Both the position numbers and the translations under genes were made by a program. A stretch of 64,000 nucleotides of DNA from an uncultured Alsobacter sp. (GTDB lineage: Bacteria > Pseudomonadota > Alphaproteobacteria > Rhizobiales > Beijerinckiaceae), in the NCBI RefSeq assembly GCF_945952055.1, contig NZ_CAMFHB010000001.1:62001-126000 (forward strand), written 5' to 3'. This document shows, one piece after another, positions 35,301 through 42,560 of the stretch. How positions within the stretch are numbered: the stretch's first letter is position 1; every line of letters begins with the position of its first letter. A model generated the notes under the pieces. That model saw only the letters and a program-made list of their open reading frames with translations. It had not been told where the DNA came from and searched no databases.

Positions 35301-36273
35301 TCCATGCGGTGCCGACATGGCTGCGCCCCGCATCCTCGATCCGGGGCGCGACGGTGCAGGAGCCAGCCCGCAGGTCATCCCCGAACCACGCCACGACGAG
35401 GCTGACGCGGCGCAGGTTGGGGCACAGGGCCTGCAGCGCGTCGAGCGAGGCGCCCCAGTCACTGGCGGCCTGCCACTGGTGGGTGTTCTCGGCCACCGTC
35501 GCGCCGAGGTCGCCGACGCGCGAGACCGGCTGCGGATCCAGCACGAACTCGCCCGCGCCGGGGATCAGGTTCACCGCCCTGATCCGGTCGGCGAAACCGT
35601 GGACCGGGCGCACGACCTCGAAGGTGAGCTGCGGCACGCGGTTGCCGAAGGGCTCGAGAGCGAGGCGCTCGAACACGACGTAGGCGGTTCCGCGGTAGGC
35701 CGGCGCGGCGGCAGCGCCCTCCTTGGCGACGATCAGCGGATCGGGCTCCTGGTCCTGCGTGCCGCGATGGACGCGCATGGCGAGCGTCCGCGTGTCGAGG
35801 AGCTTGCCGTCGGCCCAGACGCGCCGGACGAAGGCGATGGGTCCCTCGCACAGGCCGACGGCGAAGTTGGCGAAATAGCTGTAGCGCGTCGTGGTCGTGA
35901 CGCTCGTCGCGCTCGCGGCCGTGCGGGAGCCCTTGCCGCCGCTGGACGAGGTGCGCGTCGCCGAGGTGGAGGTCGACTGGCTGACCGAGACGACCTCCTC
36001 GTAGCGCGTCGCCCAGATGATCTCGCCGCCGATCCGGGCCCGGCCGAACACGCGCGGGATGGGCGCGCCCTCGCTGGAGCCGAGCGCCGGCAGCGAGGTG
36101 AGGCGCGGGCCCTCGACGCTGCGGCTGGCGACCGTATGGCTGCTGTGCCGGAGCCCGCCGTCGAGCGCCGCGCCGGCCAGCCCGCCGAGGGCGCGACCGA
36201 CCGCCGACCCGACCGGGCCGCCGATGGCCCCGCCGGCGACGGCGCCGGCGGCCTGGAGGACGAGGGTGCTCAT
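32314..36273 (-). CDS. GTA gp15-type host-specificity/tail tip protein
   Basis: 1319 residues from ATG 36273 (MSTLVLQAAGAVAGGAIGG), overlapping the gp14 stop. The layout fits RcGTA gp15 ('megatron'): a glycine-rich hydrophobic N-terminus (1-40), a phage-tail-3-like region, a central GTA TIM-barrel domain (around TDGLGKPWINRPKDLQGWW and GKPIWLMEVGCPAVDKGANAPNAFPDPRS), and a C-terminal receptor-region tail. The protein forms the tip through which DNA passes into the recipient. The length is within the family range. It belongs to the uninterrupted minus-strand tail module. Confidence 0.92.
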   Translation of the reverse strand: MSTLVLQAAGAVAGGAIGGPVGSAVGRALGGLAGAALDGGLRHSSHTVASRSVEGPRLTSLPALGSSEGAPIPRVFGRARIGGEIIWATRYEEVVSVSQSTSTSATRTSSSGGKGSRTAASATSVTTTTRYSYFANFAVGLCEGPIAFVRRVWADGKLLDTRTLAMRVHRGTQDQEPDPLIVAKEGAAAAPAYRGTAYVVFERLALEPFGNRVPQLTFEVVRPVHGFADRIRAVNLIPGAGEFVLDPQPVSRVGDLGATVAENTHQWQAASDWGASLDALQALCPNLRRVSLVVAWFGDDLRAGSCTVAPRIEDAGRSHVGTAWSVAGLDRGHARVVSRADGVPAFGGTPSDASVVRAIRDLKARGLEVTLNPFLMMDVPAGSGHQDPWSGAADQPAYPWRGRITCDPAPGRPNSAEGTASAQAQIDRFFGQALASHMVLAGDAVSYAGPDTWSLSRQVLHCAALGVAAGGVDAVLIGSELVGLTRVRDAAGRYPAVDRLVALAGEVRRLVGPATAVTYAADWTEYGGHWPAPGTLRFPLDTLWSAPAVTAVAIDAWWPMADWRDGPLHADASRFRGPHDPDGLLAGTAGGEGYDWYYASDSDRRLQRRSPITDGLGKPWINRPKDLQGWWASPHVERDGGIETRSTAWVPQGKPIWLMEVGCPAVDKGANAPNAFPDPRSTAATLPPFSTGARDDLMLARGVIAVLTRFDPAAAGHPAGSNPVSPVYGGRMVDPDRIHVWAWDARPFPAFPSLASVWADGASWQTGHWLNGRLEAAPLDLLVADVLAATAVAPVGRVAVDGWCHGFVLDRPLSARAALQPLAEAFGFEAVASSGELRFLADGSRRSVAIAPDDLVPGRDGSLVQRVRAQEADLVDELTVGFIDAEGDYASAAATARRAGGASVRTAQVDLPAVLDRAVAETIAERALHRAWIARETATLVLRPGLLELEPGDTVMLPAPGAPGPYRIVRIRDAGQREIEARAVPPPPASPPPRARPRPGTAAAPSVAGRPLIVTLDWPLARTDPAVLQSFAAAADPWTGPLAVWRSVDGASYALAGSIAAASLIGRTMAPLPAGPPWRWDRTAVCDVVLSGDGLVGRGDLAALAGEAVAAVRGADGQWEVLAFAAADLVGPRRFRLSRLLRGLGGSERAAARPAPAGSDVVILDGSLFDAAVGADALGRALRWRIGPATADVGDPAMVSLTATPGADALRPLAPVRAGARRTADGVALAWIRRSRLGGDAWEPVDTPLDEASERYEVDVLKAGLVVRTLGATSPAVLYPAAAELADFGAPQPTLSVRIVQLSASVGRGAPLEAVLAAA

Positions 36274-36722
36274 GGGCGGAACTCCGGCAGGGGCGGAAAC
36301 CGGAAGGCGTGGGAGAGGCGGCGGCGCCAGAGGCCGAGGTCGACCTCCGCCACGCTCGCCCCGTCGTGCGCGTGCACCATGCGGCCGGGGCCGGTGGCGA
36401 TGCCGCAATGCTTGGCGGGCGTCCCGTCGCGCCAGCGGAAGAGCAGGAGGTCCCCTGCCCGCGCCTCGTCGACCGGACGGCCGGCGAGATGCCGGGCGGC
36501 CGCGTCGCGCAGCGTCTCCGCGCCGGCCGCCTCGGCCCAGTCCGCAGAGTAGGCCGGCACGGGTTCCGGCTCCTCGCCGTAGAGCGCCCGCCAGACACCG
36601 CGCACGAGGCCGAGGCAGTCGCAGCCCACCCCGCGCAGCGAGGCGGCGTGCCGGTAGGGCGTGCCGATCCAGGCCCGCGCCTCCGCGACGATGCGGGCCG
36701 CATCCGAGGGACCGGCGGTCAC
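36270..36722 (-). CDS. GTA gp14 NlpC/P60 cell-wall peptidase
   Basis: 150 residues from GTG 36722, overlapping the gp13 stop as GTGA; its own stop overlaps the gp15 ATG. The NlpC/P60 core shows GTPYRHAASLRGVGCDCLGLVRGVW with the catalytic cysteine in CDCLGLV, and AKHCGIATGPGRMVHAH with the histidine. It cleaves peptidoglycan peptides as the tail penetrates the recipient. Confidence 0.93.
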   Translation of the reverse strand: MTAGPSDAARIVAEARAWIGTPYRHAASLRGVGCDCLGLVRGVWRALYGEEPEPVPAYSADWAEAAGAETLRDAAARHLAGRPVDEARAGDLLLFRWRDGTPAKHCGIATGPGRMVHAHDGASVAEVDLGLWRRRLSHAFRFPPLPEFRP

Positions 36723-37612
36723 GACAAAAGGCTCCCACCATCCATGCGGCCGTCGCCGGTGCGGATGTTGCGCAGCACGTAGTCGCTGCCCGGCATGTGG
36801 GGAAAGCCGCGGAAATTGAGCAGGTTGCCGAAGCGCCCCGTGCAGCTGCCGAGGCTGCCGTCGCACCCCGCCGAAACGGTGAAGGCCATGCCGGGCTCGA
36901 TGGCGCGGGGTGCCGGCTCCCACAGCGTCAGCGACACGACGGACGCATCGTGGCGGTGCAATTGCACCTGCGCCATCTGCCCCGCCAGCCCGCCTTGCGC
37001 GAAGGTCACCCGGCCGCCGTTGAAGAGCCCGTCGGCATACGCCTCGAGCCCGGTGGCGGTGAACCACGACACCCCATCCGTCGCGGCGACCCACCCCGTC
37101 GCGGACCAGCGCGGATCGGCGAGATCGACACCGCAGCGCGCGTCGCCCAGGTCGGCGTCGCAGCGCGCCTGGTAGAGCCGGCCGCGTGGCAGGTCGAGCC
37201 GGTGGGCGAGGCCGCGCATCTCCGCGACGAAGGCCGCGCCTGCGCGACGCACCTCGCCGATGGTGCCGACGTCGAGCAGGACGCGCGTCTGCGGCGCCTG
37301 CCAGTCCACCAGCCACAGCTCCACGCGCGCATCGTCCCACAGGCCCGCGGCGAGGTCGTCCTCCGCCAGCCCGGGCGCCGTGAGGGCGCCGGAGACGTCT
37401 CCGCCGCCCACGGCGAAACCCAGTTCGCCGTGCATGTCGGAGCCCTCCAGGCCGGTGCCCGCGGCATGGACGACGCCGCCGAGGTCGAGGTCGCGGTCAT
37501 GGTCGGTGAAGCCCAGCACGGTGCCGTCGCGGCGGCGCAGGGTCCAGCAGCGGGCGAGCGTCGTCACGCCGGACGCGAACGCCTCGCGCAGGCTCGAAGG
37601 CAGGTCACGCAT
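36719..37612 (-). CDS. GTA gp13 tail hub (DUF2163)
   Basis: 297 residues from ATG 37612. DUF2163 features include TLARCWTLRRRDGTVLGFTDHDRDL at the N-terminus. Conserved cysteines stand in QARCDADLGDARCGV and SAGCDGSLGSCTGRFGN; in RcGTA the hub proteins bind an iron-sulfur cluster through such cysteines. The end PHMPGSDYVLRNIR is typical. It sits between gp12 and gp14, as in other GTA clusters. Confidence 0.93.
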   Translation of the reverse strand: MRDLPSSLREAFASGVTTLARCWTLRRRDGTVLGFTDHDRDLDLGGVVHAAGTGLEGSDMHGELGFAVGGGDVSGALTAPGLAEDDLAAGLWDDARVELWLVDWQAPQTRVLLDVGTIGEVRRAGAAFVAEMRGLAHRLDLPRGRLYQARCDADLGDARCGVDLADPRWSATGWVAATDGVSWFTATGLEAYADGLFNGGRVTFAQGGLAGQMAQVQLHRHDASVVSLTLWEPAPRAIEPGMAFTVSAGCDGSLGSCTGRFGNLLNFRGFPHMPGSDYVLRNIRTGDGRMDGGSLLS

Positions 37613-37622
37613 GGTGGGGTCC

Positions 37623-38264
37623 TCAGGGCAGGATCTCGATGAGGGGGATCTGCGGGATTTCCCCGGCCTCGAAGGCGGCGAAATCGACGGCGAGATCGTC
37701 GGTGTCGAAACGGACGGGGACGTCGAACAGGAAGCCCGCGGTGACCGCGGCGCCGGGCGCGGGAGCGCGGCCGGCCCGGAAGGTCACGAGCCCGCTGGCG
37801 GCATCGATCGACAGGTCGGCGGCCGACACGGGCTGGCCGCCCACGGCCACCGTCACGCTGCCGGCCGCCGGCTTGCGGATGGGCCGCACATAGGGCGCGA
37901 AGGCCCAGCCATAGGTCTTGGCGATCTGGAAGCTCAGGGTCGTGCCGTCGCCCGTGCCGATCGGCTGGTCGAACGGCGTCGGCAGGGTGCCCAGGCGGCA
38001 CGAGCGGTCGTCGAGCCTGTCGCGCCAGCGGAACCCGTAGAGCCGGCCGCGGCGTTCCTCGAAGAAGGCCACGACCTCGGCGAGCGCCGCCAGGGTCTTC
38101 ACGCCGTAGCCGGCCTCGTAGTGGCGGCGCGAGTGGGCCCAGCGGGCGTTGCGCTCCTCCCGGCCCGAGCCCGTGACGACGACGTCGGTACGCCGCCGCG
38201 GCCCGCCCCGCGCGCGAAGCGCGATGTCGACGGGAAACAGCACCTCGTGGAAGGGGGCCGGCAT
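37623..38264 (-). CDS. GTA gp12 distal tail protein (DUF2460)
   Basis: 213 residues starting MPAPFHEVLFPVDIALRARGGP, the DUF2460/TIGR02217 opening, followed by the signature AHSRRHYEAGYGVKTLAALAEVVAFFEERRGRLYGFRWRD. It forms the distal tail ring below the tube. The gene starts 108 bp from the divergent DUF465 gene. Confidence 0.93.
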   Translation of the reverse strand: MPAPFHEVLFPVDIALRARGGPRRRTDVVVTGSGREERNARWAHSRRHYEAGYGVKTLAALAEVVAFFEERRGRLYGFRWRDRLDDRSCRLGTLPTPFDQPIGTGDGTTLSFQIAKTYGWAFAPYVRPIRKPAAGSVTVAVGGQPVSAADLSIDAASGLVTFRAGRAPAPGAAVTAGFLFDVPVRFDTDDLAVDFAAFEAGEIPQIPLIEILP

Positions 38265-38371
38265 GGGGACCTCTCCGGGGGTTGATCCTGCTCAAGGCGG
38301 GCGAGGCGGTTGAGGGCTCAGATACGCGACGGAGGGCGCCCTGCGCCCCGTCATGCGAGGAGAAGCGAGAG

Positions 38372-38614
38372 ATGACCCACGTCCCCCACGGCCTGCACGA
38401 GGAGTTTCCCAGCAGCGCCGCAGCCATCTCGTCCCTGAAGATCAAGGACGCCCATTTCGCGCGTCTGGCCGAGACCTACGAGACCCTGAACCGCGAGATC
38501 CATCGCATCGAAGCCGACGTGGCTCCGGCGAGCGACGAAGCCCTCGAAGGCCTCAAGAAGAAGCGCCTGAAGCTGAAGGACGAAATCGCGGCCATGCTGC
38601 GCACGGCCGCCTGA
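38372..38614 (+). CDS. DUF465 (YdcH-like) small protein, antisense within the GTA cluster
   Basis: 80 residues from ATG 38372 with AGGAGAAGCGAGAG just upstream. The sequence SLKIKDAHFARLAETYETLNREIHRIEADV...LKKKRLKLKDEIAAML is the DUF465 pattern, a single helical hairpin of unknown function. It lies between gp12 and gp11 on the opposite strand and ends 6 bp before the gp11 stop, so GTA transcription must cross it in antisense. Confidence 0.85.
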   Translation: MTHVPHGLHEEFPSSAAAISSLKIKDAHFARLAETYETLNREIHRIEADVAPASDEALEGLKKKRLKLKDEIAAMLRTAA

Positions 38615-38619
38615 GCGGC

Positions 38620-39222
38620 CTACAGCGCCCGCTGCCCCCGGGCGACCGCCCGGGCGATGGCGGCGGAGACCTGGGCTTCCGATCGCCGGAACCCGTCGAG
38701 ATCCGGCGTCGCCACGTTGACCGTGACGGCGACGGGCCGCGTGCCGGCACTGGCGCGCACGCCGAGGCGGCCGTCGCCGCCGCGTTCCAAGGGCAGAATC
38801 GCCTCCGCCCCGGCTTCGCCCGCCAGGCCCAGGCCTCCCGCGGTGGGGAAGTAGGTGGGCGTCGTCAGCACGGCCCCGCTCGCCGCCCGCATCACGGGCG
38901 CCGCGGCCGAGACCCCCTCCCCGCCCCCCGAGCCCGCGAAGCCGCCCAGCGCGGACGTGAGCGCGCTCCCCAGGACGCTCGTCACCGTGCCGACCCCCGA
39001 CGCCACGAGCTGCTGCAGGGGCTGCAGCGACGCCTTCAACGCCGTCTGCTCGAGCCGCTGCGCGACCCCCTTCAGCACGTCGTCGAAGCTCTTGCCCCGT
39101 GCGATGCCGGTGGCGAAGGCGCCGGCCAGCGAAGCCGAGAGCTTCTCCGCCATGGCCGTCAGGCGCTCCATGTCGCGGCCGGCGGCCTGGAGGGTGTCGG
39201 TGAACTGCGCTGTGGGATCCAT
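38620..39222 (-). CDS. GTA gp11 tape measure protein
   Basis: 200 residues from ATG 39222 (MDPTAQFTDTLQAAGRDMERLTAMAEKLSASLAGAF). The central hydrophobic/glycine-rich part and GGLGLAGEAGAEAILPLERGGDGRLGV are the usual GTA tape-measure features. Its length matches the short (~220 aa) tape measure of the short-tailed RcGTA. Confidence 0.88.
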   Translation of the reverse strand: MDPTAQFTDTLQAAGRDMERLTAMAEKLSASLAGAFATGIARGKSFDDVLKGVAQRLEQTALKASLQPLQQLVASGVGTVTSVLGSALTSALGGFAGSGGGEGVSAAAPVMRAASGAVLTTPTYFPTAGGLGLAGEAGAEAILPLERGGDGRLGVRASAGTRPVAVTVNVATPDLDGFRRSEAQVSAAIARAVARGQRAL

Positions 39223-39253
39223 GGGACCTCCTTTGGCGGGACGGTGAGCGGTC

Positions 39254-39484
39254 TCAGTCGGGAAACCGCGCCAGCAGCTCTCCCAGGACCGCCCTGTCCG
39301 GAGGCTCGCCACCGGGACCGCCGCGCCGACCCGCCGCGGCGGCGAGTTCGCGCGGGGTGGCGGACCAGAAGGCGGCGGGCGGCCACCGCAGGACGCCGAG
39401 CCCGAAGGCCAGCGCCTCGGCCCAGGGAAAGGGGCGGGAGAGAGTTCCCTCGCCCCGGGCGGGCCGGCGTCCTGCGGGGCTCAA
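39254..39484 (-). CDS. GTA tail assembly chaperone (TIGR02216-like)
   Basis: 76 residues if initiated at TTG 39484, whose bases overlap the gp10 stop (TTGA); no ATG or GTG is available. RPFPWAEALAFGLGVLRWPPAAFWSATPRELAAAA is the signature of the small gene found between gp10 and gp11 in GTAs. It helps tape-measure and tail-tube assembly. The start codon is the uncertain part. Confidence 0.8.
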   Translation of the reverse strand: MSPAGRRPARGEGTLSRPFPWAEALAFGLGVLRWPPAAFWSATPRELAAAAGRRGGPGGEPPDRAVLGELLARFPD

Positions 39485-39813
39485 GGGCGCGGTGAGGGGT
39501 CCGCGCCCGAGCCGAAGGCGGCTTCGAGGACGCGGATCGCCGCGTCGACGAAGAGATGCAGTTCGCCGCCCAGGGGCAGCGTCGCGAGAGCCTCGGCATC
39601 CTGTGGCCGCGGGCCGCCGCGGGCGGAGACCACGAGAATGGTGCGCAGGTCCCCCGCCGAGAGGCGCCCGGCCGCGAAGCGGCGGCCCAGCGCATCGACG
39701 TCGCTGGCGCCGAAGGCGGCTTCCAGCTCGGCCAGCGCGCCGAGGGTGAGGCAGAAGACGAAGGAGCGGCCGGCGAGCGTCGCCTCGACCTCGCCGCGTC
39801 GCGCGTTGACCAT
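39481..39813 (-). CDS. GTA gp10 protein
   Basis: 110 residues from ATG 39813: MVNARRGEVEATLAGRSFVFCLTLGALAELEAAFGASDVDALGRRFA, the pattern of the GTA gp10 family, a tail assembly protein whose role overlaps with that of chaperones. It follows gp9 by 11 bp. Confidence 0.88.
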   Translation of the reverse strand: MVNARRGEVEATLAGRSFVFCLTLGALAELEAAFGASDVDALGRRFAAGRLSAGDLRTILVVSARGGPRPQDAEALATLPLGGELHLFVDAAIRVLEAAFGSGADPSPRP

Positions 39814-39824
39814 GGGGCTCTCCG

Positions 39825-40235
39825 TCAGATCGCGGTGAAGACGAGGGGGCCGGCGCTCTCGAGCGTGAGGTCGAACGTGACCTCGCCCGCATGGTCGCCG
39901 CGGTAGTCCAGGCTGGCGATATGGAAGGAGCCCTGCACGATGCCGAAGTCGGGCACGCAGACCTGCCAGGGGCGGATCTCGTCGTCGAACAGCACCTGGC
40001 GCACCAGCGCGTCGGACTGCTCGTCGCGGAACACGCCCGAGCCGCTCACCGTGGCGCGGCGCACGGCGGCGCCCGCCAGCAGTTCCCGCCAGCGGCCGGC
40101 CGAGCCGGCATGGGTGACGTCGACGGCCTCGGCGTTGAAGGTGATCTGGCGGGCGCGCAGGCCGGCGACGGCGACGAACGCCCCCGCCCCGTCGTCGAGT
40201 TTCAGCAGCAGGTCCTTGCCTCTCTGGGCGGCCAT
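39825..40235 (-). CDS. GTA gp9 major tail tube protein
   Basis: 136 residues from ATG 40235 (MAAQRGKDLLLKLDDGAGAFVAVAGLRARQITFNAEAVDVTHAGS), a clear phage major-tail-protein/TP901-like signature, with RWRELLAGAAVRRATVSGSGVF and LDYRGDHAGEVTFDLTLESAG. It polymerises into the tail tube. Confidence 0.93.
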   Translation of the reverse strand: MAAQRGKDLLLKLDDGAGAFVAVAGLRARQITFNAEAVDVTHAGSAGRWRELLAGAAVRRATVSGSGVFRDEQSDALVRQVLFDDEIRPWQVCVPDFGIVQGSFHIASLDYRGDHAGEVTFDLTLESAGPLVFTAI

Positions 40236-40249
40236 GGCGGGTCCTTTCG

Positions 40250-40657
40250 TCAGGCGGGTTCGGTGAGGGCGGTGAGCCGCAGCACGGCGCGGCGCAGGCC
40301 CTGGCGATCGGGCCGCCAGGCTTCCTGCGCCGACACGCGCAGGAGCAGCAGCCGGTGGCCCTCGACCGCCGGTTCGGCTCCGTCGAGGAGGAGCGCGGCG
40401 CGCTCGACGATGCCGAGTGCCTCGGCGTCGCCGGCCTGCTGCGACCACGCGACGAGGGCGAGCGCGTGCCGGTGCCCCGCGACGTCGGCGTCGCTCCAGT
40501 CGCGCGCCTCGGCCTCGGCGAAGAGCAGGTAGGGCGGACTGGTGCCCTGGGGCGGCTGGTCCCACACCCGCGCTCCCCCGAGACGCTCGACGAGGTCGGC
40601 ATCGGCCAGCAGTGCCGAGCGCAGGGCGGCGCGCAAAGCCAGGATGGGGCTGGTCAC
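40250..40657 (-). CDS. GTA gp8 tail terminator (DUF3168)
   Basis: 135 residues from GTG 40657, overlapping the gp7 stop as GTGA; an upstream ATG at 40681 would lengthen it by 8 residues into gp7. DUF3168 pattern: LALRAALRSALLADADLVERLGGARVWDQPPQGTSPPYLLF and HRHALALVAWSQQAG. It caps the tail tube. Confidence 0.9.
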   Translation of the reverse strand: MTSPILALRAALRSALLADADLVERLGGARVWDQPPQGTSPPYLLFAEAEARDWSDADVAGHRHALALVAWSQQAGDAEALGIVERAALLLDGAEPAVEGHRLLLLRVSAQEAWRPDRQGLRRAVLRLTALTEPA

Positions 40658-40986
40658 GGTCGCGTCTCCTGGCACAGGCATACGAGGGCGCGCCGCCGCT
40701 CGTCGGGATCGAAGACGGTGCGGATGTCGAGCACGCGGTCACCCTCGCGCCAGCGCATGGCGGCCGTCACGCCGGCCCGCCAGCGCAGCGTCACGCGATG
40801 CGTGATGGCGAGCGCCGGGGCGTCGGCCAGCGGCGCGTCGCTGGCCTTCAGCGGCGTCACCGCGCACCAGGCGGAGCCCGCCGCGACGTAGCGGCGGGCC
40901 AGGCCGCCGGCGGCGTCGGGCGTATCGACGGGAGCCTCCAGCACGAGGTGCTGGCGCAGGGACGCGAGCGGCGGCAGCGGGCTCAC
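40654..40986 (-). CDS. GTA gp7 head-tail stopper
   Basis: 110 residues from GTG 40986, overlapping the gp6 stop. Phage head-tail joining pattern: LRQHLVLEAPVDTPDAAGGLARRYVAAGSAWCAVTPL and HRVTLRWRAGVTAAMRWREGDRVLDIRTVFDPDERRRALVCLCQE. Confidence 0.9.
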   Translation of the reverse strand: MSPLPPLASLRQHLVLEAPVDTPDAAGGLARRYVAAGSAWCAVTPLKASDAPLADAPALAITHRVTLRWRAGVTAAMRWREGDRVLDIRTVFDPDERRRALVCLCQETRP

Positions 40987-41543
40987 AGGCGGATCCTCCG
41001 GAACGGGAGCAGCAGCGCCAGCGCGGCCGACGGCACCGCCCAGGGCAGGGCCGCGTCGCCCCTGTTCTCCCAGAGCGCGGCGAGCGTCAGGCGCACGGCC
41101 TGGCGAACCGCCTCGGGCAGGGCGGACGGCGCCCCGGCGAGGCCCGCCGTGCCGGTGATCGCGATGCCTCCGGCCGGTGGATCGGGTAGGGGCGGCGGCC
41201 GCAGGAAGACGAGGCGCGGCGGATCGCGCGAGGTGGCGAGCACCCAGCAGCCCGGATCGACGTCGACGGGACCGCCGGCCGTCACGACCGTCACGCCGGT
41301 GACGGCGGTGACGGGCGACACCGGCAGGCGAAGCGGCCCGTGTTCCGGCCACGCGTCGAGGCGCAGGCGCCAGCCCTGGGTCAGCAGCAGGCGGCCACAG
41401 GCCGCCTCCACCGCGGCGCGGGACGCCGCGACGAGCGCCATGAGCAGCGCGTCCTCGCCGCTGCCGTCGACGCGCAACCACGCCTTGGCCTCCTCGAGCC
41501 CCAGCGGTTCGGCCGAGGGTGGGATCACGATGTCGAGGGCCAT
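40983..41543 (-). CDS. GTA gp6 head-tail adaptor
   Basis: 186 residues from ATG 41543 (MALDIVIPPSAEPLGLEEAKAWLRVDGSGEDALLMALVAASRAAVEAACGR), the gp6-like head-tail connector signature. Open frame upstream of this ATG enters the divergent protease gene region and is not family-like. It is separated from gp5 by the inserted protease gene. Confidence 0.9.
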   Translation of the reverse strand: MALDIVIPPSAEPLGLEEAKAWLRVDGSGEDALLMALVAASRAAVEAACGRLLLTQGWRLRLDAWPEHGPLRLPVSPVTAVTGVTVVTAGGPVDVDPGCWVLATSRDPPRLVFLRPPPLPDPPAGGIAITGTAGLAGAPSALPEAVRQAVRLTLAALWENRGDAALPWAVPSAALALLLPFRRIRL

Positions 41544-41626
41544 GGCGGTGTCTCCCGAGCGAGATGGCTGGCGCCGCGGCGAGAGCGTGCTAAGCAGCGG
41601 CCCATGTGTCGCCGGAGGCGGAAGAG

Positions 41627-42376
41627 ATGCGGGTTGCGATGCCGAAGTGGATTGTCGCTGCCGTCGTGGCACTGGCCACGGCCGGCCCGGCCCATGCCGT
41701 GGTGCAGGGACGCCCCGACACGGGCCTCGCCCGCCATGCCCTGATGGTGCTCAACGACCGCGGCGCCTTCTGCTCCGCCTCGCTCATCGCGCCGACGGTG
41801 CTGCTCACCGCGGCGCACTGCGTCACCGGCGCGAACGCCTACCGCGTCCACTACAAGGACGGCGGCGGGCAGCCCGTGATGCTGGAACCGGCGAAGATCG
41901 CCGTGCACCCGGGCTACGACGCGGGCGCCGTGAAGGGCCGCCGGAGGTCGATCGACATGGCCCTGGTGAGGCTCACGGCACCGCTTCCGGGCTTCGAGCC
42001 GATCGGCCTGTCGCAGGCCGGCCGGCCGGGCCCGAACGCGCGGCTGACCGTGGCCGGCTACGGCCTCGGCGTGGAGGGTTCGGCGGTGAGCGGCGGCCAG
42101 TTCCGCACGGCCGAGCTCGGCGTCATCGAGCCCTTCGGCCCGAGCAGCATCCTCGTCTGGCTCACCGACCCCGCCACCGGCCGCAACGCGTCGGGCGCGG
42201 GGGCCTGCCAGGGCGATTCCGGCGGCCCGATCCTCGACGGCGGCGGCGTGATCGCCGTCACCGTCTGGGCCGAGGGCGCCGGCAAGGCACGCTGCGGGGC
42301 CCTGACCCAGGGCCTTCTCGTCGGCCCGCAGCGCGGCTGGATCGACGGCGTGCTCGGCGGCTGGGGCGTGCGGTGA
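41627..42376 (+). CDS. Secreted trypsin-like serine protease inserted between GTA gp6 and gp5
   Basis: 249 residues from ATG 41627, preceded by GGAGGCGGAAGAG. A signal peptide PKWIVAAVVALATAGPAHA ends near residue 24. The chymotrypsin-fold triad is complete: His in LLTAAHCV, Asp in RSIDMALVRL, Ser in GACQGDSGGPI. Export to the periplasm or outside is expected. It runs opposite to the GTA genes and is not a GTA component in other clusters, so it appears to be an insertion. A family B repeat lies between its stop and the gp5 stop. Confidence 0.9.
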   Translation: MRVAMPKWIVAAVVALATAGPAHAVVQGRPDTGLARHALMVLNDRGAFCSASLIAPTVLLTAAHCVTGANAYRVHYKDGGGQPVMLEPAKIAVHPGYDAGAVKGRRRSIDMALVRLTAPLPGFEPIGLSQAGRPGPNARLTVAGYGLGVEGSAVSGGQFRTAELGVIEPFGPSSILVWLTDPATGRNASGAGACQGDSGGPILDGGGVIAVTVWAEGAGKARCGALTQGLLVGPQRGWIDGVLGGWGVR

Positions 42377-42420
42377 AGCGCTGACGCCTCGGGCCCGCCA
42401 TCAAGGCGCCCACCTCGCCG

Positions 42421-42508
42421 CGTCCTGGCCGGGCCCGGCCCAGCCATCCACGCCTTCGCCGTTGCCGCTCCGCAGTCGTGGGTCCCCGGGCCAAGCCCGG
42501 GGAAGACG
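42421..42508. repeat. Family B palindrome between convergent protease and capsid genes
   Basis: CGTCCTGGCCGGGCCCGG... and inverted CCCCGGGCCAAGCCCGGGG hairpins with a diverged centre (ATCCACGCCTT / AGTCGTGGG). Same family as 28588-28677. Confidence 0.75.
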
Positions 42509-42560
42509 TGCGGAGAGGTGGTGCAGGCTGGACGCTTCACGCGCCGTGAAGGCCCACGCC

